Below, piece by piece: positions 24,366 through 32,676 of a DNA stretch of 64,000 nt. Every line of letters starts with the position of its first letter. The stretch's first letter is position 1. The DNA lies in assembly GCF_000308755.1 (NCBI RefSeq), contig NZ_BAGF01000058.1:1-64000 (forward strand), in the 5' to 3' direction. Position numbers and translations under genes: made by a program. The notes under the pieces were generated by a model. The model saw only the letters and a program-made list of their open reading frames with translations, was not told the DNA's origin and searched no databases. This DNA is from Nocardia pneumoniae NBRC 100136 (GTDB lineage Bacteria > Actinomycetota > Actinomycetes > Mycobacteriales > Mycobacteriaceae).

Positions 24366-26720
24366 TCAGTAGACGTACACCACCGCGTTCTCGCCGCCAC
24401 TGCATACGACGAGCTGGCCTTCGCTCTGGCAGTTCATCGTGTAGGTCCGGCCGGTGACCGGACTGGTCGCGACCACCGTGCGGGGTGCGTCGCGGGCCGT
24501 GTTCTGCGACGTGCCGAGTTCGGCGTAGGCCCTGCGGACCTCTTCGGCGAACGCGCAGCTGGTTACGGCGGTGCCCGCCGCCGACTGGGTGAACGCCCCG
24601 GCGGCGGCTTGGCCCTGGCCGCAGGGCTTGGCGCCCGCGGGCAGTGTGACCGGTGTCGGCTTGGCCGAGGTGGACGCGGCGGACGAGGTCGGCGGGCTGG
24701 CCTGCGGCCGGATGGGGTTCACTCCCGGAGTCGGCGTATCGGACTGTCGTCCAGCGGAGGTCGTCTCGACGCCGCCGGAGCCGAGCGACTGCCAGGCGAG
24801 CGCACCGCCGACGGTCACCACCACGATGGCCAGCACCGCGACCATGATGGGCAGCGCGATGGAACGTCCCGGACGCGACGAAGAGTAATCGGCATCGTCG
24901 TAGTCGTAGGAGCCGTCCGGGTCGTCATGGCGCGACGGGTAGTCGGCACGCACCGGATAGTCATCCCGTGGCGGGTGATCCGCCTGCGGCTGGTCGCCGG
25001 TTTGCGCGGAATGGTCGGGATTCGGCGGAAATTCCACCCATGTCAGATCGTCGGCGCGCACCGGATAGCCACCCTGCGGCGGGTGATCGTCACGCACCGC
25101 ATGGTCATCCAGCGGCGGGTAGTCGGCACGCACCGGATAGTCACCCTGTGGCGGATAGTCGGTGCGAGTCGCATGACCGTGGGCAGGGGCAAGGTATTGG
25201 GTCGGCGCCGCCAAGTCTTGGTGGACCGGATACCCGGATACGTCGTCCGAGGCACGCGGGCTGGTCGGAAAACCGTGGTCCGGATACTGCTCGGTCTCCG
25301 GATAATTCTCGGCTCCCGGATGCGGAGGAGTCTCGGCGAACGCGGAAAAGGCCGGTGCCTGCGGGGACATCTCGGAATACGCCTGCACCGTGGGCGTTTC
25401 CGGGTACGCCTGCTCGGGGTGCGTCCCCACGCCCGGGGCCGGATTCTCCGCCGAGGGGTACTCCGAATACGCCTGCGCGGCCCCAGCGGGTTCGTGCGGC
25501 GCATAACCTGCATAACTGCCTGGATACGCCTGCGTCGGGGGCGCCGAATACGCCTGGGTCTGCGGGTATCCCGCAGACTCCAGATATGCCTCGGTCTCCG
25601 GGTACAGGTGCGCGTCCGGGAAGGGACGCATCGGAGGCAGTCCCCCCTTGGGCGGAGACGGCGCGCTCGCCACCAACGGTGTCGGCGGTGGTTCGCCCGC
25701 CGACGGAAGCGGCGTGAACTGGGTCTCCGTCGGCCGCACGACCGTCGGCGCACTGGGGTGGATCACGGCGGCGACCGACAGCTCACCCGTCGATTCCGGC
25801 GAAACCGCCGCACCGCTCGCGGTCGGCTCACCTGGTCGCTGCGCCCGGTCGGGCGCGCGCACCACGAGCATCGGTCCGGTGGACGGCGCCGGGGCGAGCG
25901 CGGCTCGGGCGGCCTCGGCCAACGCGGTGGCGGTCGGGAAGCGGTCGGCCGGGTTCTTGGCCATGCCGCGGGTGATCACCGCGTCCAGCGCGGGCGGGAT
26001 CCCGCGCGCCTGCGCGCTCGGCCGCGGCGGCGGATCGGAAAGATGCGACTTGATCAGCACATTCATGCTGTTCGCCGGGAACGGCGTTGCTCCGGTCAGG
26101 CATTCGTGCAGCACACACGCCAGCGAATAGACGTCGGCTCGGCCGGTAACCGGCCCGACGTCGAAACGCTCCGGAGCCATGTAGATATACGAGCCGACCG
26201 CCATGCCGACGAGGGTCACCGCGCTGTCGCCCTCGGTGTGCGCGATCCCGAAATCGGCGAGGTACGCGAAATCGTCGTCGGTGACCAGGATGTTCGCCGG
26301 CTTCACGTCGCGGTGCACCAAGTTGGCCGCGTGCGCGGCGTCCAGCGCCGACGCGATCTGCTCGACGATGCCCACCGCGCGAACGGGACTCAGCGGCCCC
26401 TGGCCGCGCAGGAGGGTACGCAGGTCGACGCCACGCACCAGCCGCATGTCGATGAACAGGACACCGTCGATCACGCCCCAGTCGTGGATGGGGATGACGT
26501 GCGGCTCGGCCAGCCGGGCGGCGGCCTGCGACTCGCGCCGGAAACGCACCTGGTACATCGGGTCTTTGGCGAGTTCTTCCGACAGCAGCTTGACCGCGAC
26601 CAACCGGTCCTTCAGCGTGTCGTAGGCCTCATAGACCTCCCCCATTCCCCCTTTGCCCAGCAACGACCGCAGTTCGTATGGCCCGAACCGCGTCCCGGTT
26701 CTCGGCCCGGACTCCTGCAC
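24366..26720 (-). CDS. Membrane Ser/Thr protein kinase with Tyr-rich repeats
   Basis: A 784-residue eukaryotic-type kinase. The kinase domain (residues 12-270) has GKGGMGEVYEAYD, the ATP Lys in VAVKLL, the catalytic loop HRDVKPANIL, DFGIAH and a conserved APE loop. Residues 270-610 are a long Pro-rich linker with two repeat zones: Q-A-Y-P/S-E units near 365-460 and 12-residue units of the type DYPPQGDYPVRA near 490-605. One membrane helix (about 622-648) leads to an extracytoplasmic tail with four Cys. The juxtamembrane repeats are long for PknB-type kinases. It is the last gene before a two-component system. Confidence 0.92.
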   Translation of the reverse strand: MQESGPRTGTRFGPYELRSLLGKGGMGEVYEAYDTLKDRLVAVKLLSEELAKDPMYQVRFRRESQAAARLAEPHVIPIHDWGVIDGVLFIDMRLVRGVDLRTLLRGQGPLSPVRAVGIVEQIASALDAAHAANLVHRDVKPANILVTDDDFAYLADFGIAHTEGDSAVTLVGMAVGSYIYMAPERFDVGPVTGRADVYSLACVLHECLTGATPFPANSMNVLIKSHLSDPPPRPSAQARGIPPALDAVITRGMAKNPADRFPTATALAEAARAALAPAPSTGPMLVVRAPDRAQRPGEPTASGAAVSPESTGELSVAAVIHPSAPTVVRPTETQFTPLPSAGEPPPTPLVASAPSPPKGGLPPMRPFPDAHLYPETEAYLESAGYPQTQAYSAPPTQAYPGSYAGYAPHEPAGAAQAYSEYPSAENPAPGVGTHPEQAYPETPTVQAYSEMSPQAPAFSAFAETPPHPGAENYPETEQYPDHGFPTSPRASDDVSGYPVHQDLAAPTQYLAPAHGHATRTDYPPQGDYPVRADYPPLDDHAVRDDHPPQGGYPVRADDLTWVEFPPNPDHSAQTGDQPQADHPPRDDYPVRADYPSRHDDPDGSYDYDDADYSSSRPGRSIALPIMVAVLAIVVVTVGGALAWQSLGSGGVETTSAGRQSDTPTPGVNPIRPQASPPTSSAASTSAKPTPVTLPAGAKPCGQGQAAAGAFTQSAAGTAVTSCAFAEEVRRAYAELGTSQNTARDAPRTVVATSPVTGRTYTMNCQSEGQLVVCSGGENAVVYVY

Positions 26721-26790
26721 CCGTCATCCTCCACATCCCGAGTAGGGATCGCACACCGGGATCACGCGGTCCGCGACCGGAGCCCACCCG

Positions 26791-27480
26791 TCAACGAGTG
26801 GATTCTCCGGGTGTCACCACTCCGTGGTCAAACGCGAACACGATCGCCGCGGCCCGATCCCGGAGGTCGAGCTTACCGAAAATATGCCCGACATGGCTTT
26901 TCACGGTCACTTCCGAGATGCCGAGTTCCCGGGCGATTTCCGCGTTCACCCGGCCGCGGCCGATCAATTCGAGCACCTCGTACTCACGGGCGGTCAGTTC
27001 GGACAGGCGCGTGTCGGAGCGGGTGCTCACCGGCCGCACCATGCGGTAGGCCGAGAGCACGCGACCGGTGACCGCCGGGTCGAGCCAGGCTCCGCCGCCC
27101 GCGACCGTCCGCACCGCGCGGATGAGGTCCTCGGCGGGCGAGTCCTTGAGGATGAATCCGGCGGCGCCGGCCCGCAGCGCGCCGGACAGCAGCTGGTCGT
27201 CGTCGAAGGTGGTGAGCACCAGCACCGGCGGGGCGCCCTCGCGCGCCCGCAGTGCCCGGGTGGCGTCGATGCCGCCGACACGCTTCATGCGCAGATCCAT
27301 GAGCACGACGTCGGGATGGAACTCCGCGACGGCGGCGGGCACCTCGTCGCCATCGGCGCATTCGGTCACCACGAATCCATCGCGCCTGCGCAGGATGCGC
27401 CGCAAGCCGCCGCGCACGAGTTCCTGATCGTCCACCACCAGCACGGTCACGGCGGCTTCCGCGCTCGCGGGCGAGGTCAT
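26791..27480 (-). CDS. NarL/LuxR-type response regulator
   Basis: A 229-residue response regulator. The receiver domain has the acidic pair VVDDQE near residue 18, the phospho-acceptor Asp in VVLMDLRM near residue 60 and Lys in ILKDSP; the C-terminal LuxR helix-turn-helix reads LTAREYEVLELIGRGRVNAEIARELGI in parts. It lies downstream of its histidine kinase and probably controls the adjacent ABC exporter or kinase gene. The ATG at 27480 is the first start close to the conserved domain. 160 nt separates it from the kinase, which is wide for such pairs. Confidence 0.93.
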   Translation of the reverse strand: MTSPASAEAAVTVLVVDDQELVRGGLRRILRRRDGFVVTECADGDEVPAAVAEFHPDVVLMDLRMKRVGGIDATRALRAREGAPPVLVLTTFDDDQLLSGALRAGAAGFILKDSPAEDLIRAVRTVAGGGAWLDPAVTGRVLSAYRMVRPVSTRSDTRLSELTAREYEVLELIGRGRVNAEIARELGISEVTVKSHVGHIFGKLDLRDRAAAIVFAFDHGVVTPGESTR

Positions 27481-27640
27481 GCTCACGAGACCGCCCCGCC
27501 GAGACGCGGCTGCCTCGTGCACGGGAGCGCGCTGCGCCTCCGGCTCCCTCGCTGACGCGCCCGCACAGCTCCGGCTCGCCCGAACGCGACTCCGTCGTGC
27601 GCGCGAGCGCGGCGTCGTCGGCTCATTCGATGACGCTCTC

Positions 27641-28954
27641 TCACGCACCCTCCCGTGGTGTGGTCGTGGCGCCGGGCAGTATCGAACACGAGAATCCGCC
27701 GCGAGCGGGCGCGAGCGGAATGCCTGCCCGCACCGACCAGCCGTGGTCGGTCGGGCCGACCGTCATCCGGCCGCCGAGCAACTCGGCGCGCTGCCGCATC
27801 CCGGAGACGCCCATTCCCGCGCCGCGTTGTTGCGGCACCCCGGCGGGCAACGTGTTGTCCACCGTCAGCGTCACCATAGCCGCGTCGACCGCGATCCGGA
27901 TCGAGGCGGACGCGCCCGGCGCGTGTTTGACGACATTCGCCAGCGACTCCTGACCGATCCGGTACAGCGCCAGCCCGACGGCGGGCGACACCGCGCCGAG
28001 GTCGCCCTCGCATTCGTAGCGCACGTCCAACCCGGCGCGCACGAAATCGCCGACCAAGTCCCGGATGTCCTCCACACTCGGCTCCGCCACCTGCTTCCAC
28101 GGCCGCGCGTCGAGCAGGCCGACCGTGCGGCGGATATCGGCCATGGCCTGCCTGCCGAGTCGCTCGGCGTCGGTCAGCGCCTCCACGGCCTCGTCCACGT
28201 CGCGGTCGGTCTCGAGCGCGTGCCGCGCCGCGGTGAGATGCAGCAGGGTCACGCTCAGCGAGTGCGCGATCACGTCGTGCACTTCGCGGGCGATCCGGTG
28301 ACGCTCCTCGTCGGCGGCCTGCGCGGCGCGGATGTCCTGGTAGCCGCGTTCCTGGTAGAGGAAGCGGCGCTGATACTGCATCATCAGCCCGGCCATCCAG
28401 CCGAACGCGATGCCGACCAGGTAGGTCGGCAATCCCTCCGGCACGTGACCGATCACGTCGAACGCGACCAATTGCAGCATCATCGCCACCGTGACCGGAA
28501 CGCTCACCCGCTTCGGCGCGATGGCCGCGATCTCACCCGCCGCGGCCACCAGCACGAACGGCGCGAAGTCGGCGCTGACGGGCTGGGCGAGGAACAGCGC
28601 TTCCGCCGCCATGGCGAACACACCGAGCAGCAACGGGCGGGGCATGACGCCGAGAAACGCGTACAGCGGACCGAAAGCATAGGTCAGCAGCACCGCGATG
28701 ATCGGGAGCACGGTCGGGAAGTACTCGTGCCGCTGCACCGCGGCCGCCACCGCGACGACGAGCACGGCGAGATCGATGCTGATGATGACCGAGGGCGGAT
28801 AGTCGAACGGCAACTGCTCGACATTGCGCCGGAACGCCGCCACCGGATCGCGTCCGAACTCGACACACCGCTGCCCGGTGCGCTGTAGCGCGGCACGCAC
28901 CCGCCCGGTTCGCGGCGTACCGGGCGGTGCTTCGGAGACGCCGGTCACACCCAT
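27641..28954 (-). CDS. NarL-family sensor histidine kinase
   Basis: A 437-residue membrane kinase. About five membrane helices (residues 55-195) form an N-terminal sensor with little extracytoplasmic sequence, as in intramembrane-sensing kinases. The HisKA_3 dimerisation domain has the phospho-His in HRIAREVHDVIAHSLS near residue 245; the ATPase domain has LANVVKHA (N box) and GMGVSGMRQR (G box). TAGCCT lies 6 nt before the ATG, suggesting a leaderless mRNA. The partner regulator is downstream, and an ABC exporter is divergently placed upstream, an arrangement often seen with envelope-stress systems. Confidence 0.92.
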   Translation of the reverse strand: MGVTGVSEAPPGTPRTGRVRAALQRTGQRCVEFGRDPVAAFRRNVEQLPFDYPPSVIISIDLAVLVVAVAAAVQRHEYFPTVLPIIAVLLTYAFGPLYAFLGVMPRPLLLGVFAMAAEALFLAQPVSADFAPFVLVAAAGEIAAIAPKRVSVPVTVAMMLQLVAFDVIGHVPEGLPTYLVGIAFGWMAGLMMQYQRRFLYQERGYQDIRAAQAADEERHRIAREVHDVIAHSLSVTLLHLTAARHALETDRDVDEAVEALTDAERLGRQAMADIRRTVGLLDARPWKQVAEPSVEDIRDLVGDFVRAGLDVRYECEGDLGAVSPAVGLALYRIGQESLANVVKHAPGASASIRIAVDAAMVTLTVDNTLPAGVPQQRGAGMGVSGMRQRAELLGGRMTVGPTDHGWSVRAGIPLAPARGGFSCSILPGATTTPREGA

Positions 28955-29113
28955 TCTGTAAGGCTAGCCGCCGCCCGCGAGGCGGTACATCGTCCCGCGA
29001 GCGGGCCGCAACTCCTACCGTGGTCGGAGACGCATTCGGGTCCCTGGCACGACGACAACACGGCCTTCGCGTCCGTACCGTGAGCGGTAGTTCACCGTCG
29101 GAAGGCGAAGGCC

Positions 29114-29422
29114 ATGTCCTGGACAGATCAGCACGCGAGAACGGAGATCGTGCACACCGTGCTCACCCGCGCGGCGGCCGATCCCGCCAGTCCCGACTTG
29201 TTCGCGGACATCCCCGAGCTGGATCGGCTGTTCGGTGGCGCGGAAGGACTGCTGCTCACGCTGCGCTATCGGTGGAACATCCATTTCGACGCGAAACTCG
29301 AGCAGGGTCTCACGGAGGTCGAGGCATATCTCGAGCTGGCCGCCGAACAGCCGGTGCTGCGCGCGGTGCTGGACGCACAGTATCGTCGCCGCAACCACGC
29401 GTCGAAGGCAATGGCGCGGTAG
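29114..29422 (+). CDS. Small protein of unknown function
   Basis: A 102-residue, soluble, mostly helical protein with no signal peptide, Cys or recognisable motif; the core LFGGAEGLLLTLRYRWNIHFDAKLEQ is the most distinctive segment. AAGGCGAAGG lies 3-10 nt before the ATG. It is 52 nt upstream of the ABC exporter operon on the same strand and could be co-transcribed with it, which is the only clue to its role. Confidence 0.7.
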   Translation: MSWTDQHARTEIVHTVLTRAAADPASPDLFADIPELDRLFGGAEGLLLTLRYRWNIHFDAKLEQGLTEVEAYLELAAEQPVLRAVLDAQYRRRNHASKAMAR

Positions 29423-29474
29423 CGCGCGAGGAACGAAGAACTGTTGATCGACCGAACGGAAACGGGGGACAAGG

Positions 29475-30182
29475 ATGTCTGAACCGGCGGTGCTGGAATT
29501 ATCCGGCGTGACGAAGGAATACCGGGTCGGCGGTCAGACCGTCCGCGCGCTCGACGAGGTGGGCTTGCACATCGAGGCCGGTGAATTCACCTCGATCATC
29601 GGGCCGTCCGGTTCCGGCAAGAGCACCCTGCTGCACCTGCTCGGCGCGCTGGACAGTCCCGACGCGGGCTCGATCCGGTTCCGGGGCGAGGAGATCGGCG
29701 CGCTCGACGAGGAGCAGCAGTCGCGGTTCCGGCGCCATCAAGTCGGTTTCGTCTTCCAGTTCTTCAACCTGCTGCCCACGCTGTCGGCGTGGGAGAACGT
29801 GGCGATCCCGAAACTGCTGGACGGCACCGGTTTGCGGAAGGCCAAGCCGCGCGCGCTGGAGCTGCTCGACCTGGTCGGCCTCGCCGAGCGGGCCGAACAC
29901 CGGCCCGCCGAGTTGTCCGGCGGGCAGATGCAGCGGGTGGCGGTGGCGCGGGCGCTGATCATGAACCCGCCGCTGATCCTGGCCGACGAGCCCACCGGAA
30001 ACCTCGATTCCAAGACCGGCGCCGCCATCCTCGAGCTGCTCGGCGAGATCGCCGGATCGGGCAATTCGGTGGTGATGGTGACCCACGACATGGGCGCGGT
30101 GACCTACTGCGATCGGGTGATCACCCTGCGCGACGGCCGGATCCGCTCCAACGACAGGGTCGAGCGGACGGTCAACGCATGA
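29475..30182 (+). CDS. ABC exporter ATPase (MacB/LolD type)
   Basis: A 235-residue ABC ATPase with Walker A GPSGSGKST near residue 42, the signature LSGGQMQRVAVARAL, Walker B LILADEPTGNLDSKTG (the MacB/LolD/FtsE type) and the switch VTHD. It powers the FtsX-type permease encoded by the next gene, whose start overlaps the stop codon here (ATGA). Such mechanotransmission pairs export or extract lipids, peptides or antibiotics from the membrane. A good GGGGGA-type site precedes the ATG. Confidence 0.95.
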   Translation: MSEPAVLELSGVTKEYRVGGQTVRALDEVGLHIEAGEFTSIIGPSGSGKSTLLHLLGALDSPDAGSIRFRGEEIGALDEEQQSRFRRHQVGFVFQFFNLLPTLSAWENVAIPKLLDGTGLRKAKPRALELLDLVGLAERAEHRPAELSGGQMQRVAVARALIMNPPLILADEPTGNLDSKTGAAILELLGEIAGSGNSVVMVTHDMGAVTYCDRVITLRDGRIRSNDRVERTVNA

Positions 30183-32671
30183 TCGGCGCGGCGTGGGATC
30201 GCCTGCGGCTGTTCAATATCGGCGAGCTGCTCGCCCATCGCGGCCGCACCGTGATGTCGCTGGTCGTGATGGGTGTCTCGGCGTCGCTGCTGGTCGCGGT
30301 GCTGAGCATTTCCGGCTCGGTGACCGGTTCGGTGGACCGGCTGACCCGCGGTCTCGGCGGCAAGGCGCAGCTGGAGGTCACCGGAGTCACCGACGCGGGT
30401 TTCGACCAGCAGTTGCTGGGCCGGATCGCGAGCACTCCCGGTGTGGCGGTGGCGGTGCCGATGTTGCGTGTGCAGCTCGGTACCGGCGCCGACCGTGCGC
30501 TGCTGATCGGCGCCGACTCGACCATCGCCGCGTTGGGCAGCGAATTGACCGCTCCGATGAGCGCTTCCGCGGGAAAGCTGCTGTCGGTGCCGAACGGGGT
30601 GCTGGTCGGCGCGGCGCTCGGCCGCTCCGAGGGTGAGCGGTTCACGCTGGGCGGCACGACGGTCACGGTCGCGGGAGTCCTCGACGAGCAGACGTCCCGG
30701 AAACTCAACGACGGGCACCTCATCGCGGCTCCGCTCGGGCTCGCGCAGAAGATCACCGATCGGGCGGGGCGGCTGGATTCGGTGCAGATCATTCCCGCCG
30801 ACGGCGCCGACCTCGGGCAGTTGCGCGCGGCGGTGACCGCCGCGGTGGACGGTCGCGCGGTGGTCGCCGAGCCGAGCTTGCGCACCGCGCAGGCGGGCGG
30901 CGTGGTGCAGATCGTCCGGTACTCCACCACGATGGCCTCGGCCGCCGCGCTGATCGTCTCGGGATTCCTCATCTACAACGCGATGAGCATGGCGATCGCC
31001 CAGCGCAGGCCGATGCTGTCGCTGCTGCGCGCCATCGGCGGCAGACGTGGGCCGATGGTGCGTGACCTGCTGGGCGAAGCGGCGCTGCTCGGTGTGCTCG
31101 GCGGCACGGTCGGCGCGGCGCTCGGCGTGTTCATGGGCCGGATCGCGATCGGCGCCCTGCCCACCGCGATCGTGCAGTCGGTGGAGGCGCGCACCGAGTA
31201 TCTGGTGCCCTGGTACGTGATTCCGTTCGCGGTCGCGGCGTGCGTGTTCACCAGTGTGCTCGCGGCGTCTCTCGCCGCGCGCCAGGTGTACAAGGTCAGG
31301 CCCATCGAGGCGCTGGCTCCGGTAGGCGTCGGCCGAACGGATACGGCGAGCCCGCTGCTGCGCTGGCTCGCCGTGGCGCTGGGCGCCGGACTGGTCGGCG
31401 CCGCGGTGCTGATCGCGGGCAGCGATCTGGGCCGGTATTCGCTGACCGCCATCTCGATCTCGTTCGTCGCCGCCATTCTGCTGTGTTTCGCCGCGACCGG
31501 TCCGATCGTGCGGGCCGCCGCCGGGGTCGCACGCTGGTTCCGCGCCCCCGGGGCGCTCGGCGCGACCACGCTGGAACGCGCGCCGCGCCGCGTGTGGGCA
31601 ACGGCCATGACGGTGATGATCGGCGTCGCCGCGACCGTCGGCATGAGCGGCGCCTCGAGCAACATGATCGACTCGGCCGCCGTGACATTCAAGGATCTGG
31701 CCAAGAACGACGTCTACGTCAGCCCGGCTTCGATGGCGCAATTCCCCACCGGTCCGCTGCTGCCCGCTGATCTGCCGGACAAGCTCGCGGCCGTACCCGG
31801 CGTCGCGCATCTCAGCCCGGCGCAGATGGCGTTCGCCACGCTCGGCACCAGTCGCGTGATGCTGCAAGGATTTCCGCCGGATGCCAGGGAAACCCGCATG
31901 CGGATGCTCACCGACGAGAACGTGGCCCGGCTGTCCGCCGGGGAGGGGGTGGCGATCTCCCGTGACGTGGCGCGCTCGCTGGGCGTGAGCGCTGGCGCCG
32001 AGTTGACCCTGCCGACACCGACCGGCCCGCGTACCGTGCGGGTGCTGCAAGTGATTCCGTACTTCTCGGCGATCGCGGGCGTGGTGATGATGGACCTCGA
32101 CCTGATGCGCGCCTGGTACGAGCGGCCCGGCGAGACGGTCATCGCGGTCGACTTCGAACCCGGCGCCGATCCCGCGGCGGTGCTCGCGGCCATCCGCCAC
32201 GTGGTGCCACCGGAACTGAACGTCGACACCGGCGCGAATACCGTGGTCGCGGCCTCGTCGAGCATTCGGCAAGGATCGGTGATGAGCAATGCCATCCTCT
32301 GGATCGTGGTGCTGGTGGCCACGGTCGCGCTGCTCAACACGTTGATGCTCTCGGTGCTGGAACGCCGCAGGGAGCTCGGGGTGTTGCGCGCCATGGGCAC
32401 CGGGCGCAAGTTCCTGATACGTTCGGTGCTCGCCGAGGCGGTGGGCATCGGAGTCGTCGGCGCGGCACTGGGTTTGCTTCTCGGCGCCCTGGTGCAGTAT
32501 CTGGCCGCGATCGCGATCGGGCACGCCTTGACCATCGACGTCGCCTATCAGCCGAGCCCGATGGTGCTGGTCTACGGCATGATCGCGCTGGCGCTGGCGT
32601 TGCTCGGGTCGATTCCGCCCGCGTTGCGGGCCGCCCGGCTGCCCATCGTGGAGGCGCTCGCCGTCGACTGA
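30179..32671 (+). CDS. FtsX-type ABC permease, fused double unit
   Basis: An 830-residue permease with two FtsX modules in one chain. Each has an N-terminal helix (near 20-40), a MacB periplasmic core domain (residues 45-250, 490-690) and three closing helices (near 255-385, 700-820). The first module reads VRYSTTMASAAALIVSGFLIYNAMSMAI in parts, the last VLLNTLMLSVLERRRELGVLRAMG. It is coupled to the ATPase gene by a 4-nt overlap. Neighbouring two-component genes suggest induction by envelope damage, but no substrate can be assigned. Confidence 0.93.
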   Translation: MIGAAWDRLRLFNIGELLAHRGRTVMSLVVMGVSASLLVAVLSISGSVTGSVDRLTRGLGGKAQLEVTGVTDAGFDQQLLGRIASTPGVAVAVPMLRVQLGTGADRALLIGADSTIAALGSELTAPMSASAGKLLSVPNGVLVGAALGRSEGERFTLGGTTVTVAGVLDEQTSRKLNDGHLIAAPLGLAQKITDRAGRLDSVQIIPADGADLGQLRAAVTAAVDGRAVVAEPSLRTAQAGGVVQIVRYSTTMASAAALIVSGFLIYNAMSMAIAQRRPMLSLLRAIGGRRGPMVRDLLGEAALLGVLGGTVGAALGVFMGRIAIGALPTAIVQSVEARTEYLVPWYVIPFAVAACVFTSVLAASLAARQVYKVRPIEALAPVGVGRTDTASPLLRWLAVALGAGLVGAAVLIAGSDLGRYSLTAISISFVAAILLCFAATGPIVRAAAGVARWFRAPGALGATTLERAPRRVWATAMTVMIGVAATVGMSGASSNMIDSAAVTFKDLAKNDVYVSPASMAQFPTGPLLPADLPDKLAAVPGVAHLSPAQMAFATLGTSRVMLQGFPPDARETRMRMLTDENVARLSAGEGVAISRDVARSLGVSAGAELTLPTPTGPRTVRVLQVIPYFSAIAGVVMMDLDLMRAWYERPGETVIAVDFEPGADPAAVLAAIRHVVPPELNVDTGANTVVAASSSIRQGSVMSNAILWIVVLVATVALLNTLMLSVLERRRELGVLRAMGTGRKFLIRSVLAEAVGIGVVGAALGLLLGALVQYLAAIAIGHALTIDVAYQPSPMVLVYGMIALALALLGSIPPALRAARLPIVEALAVD

Positions 32672-32676
32672 GCTCG

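Noticed and set aside
24900..25240. Regular short DNA repeats that look like a CRISPR array
   Set aside because: They are in frame and encode 12-residue units of the kinase linker; spacers are also repeats and no cas genes are present.
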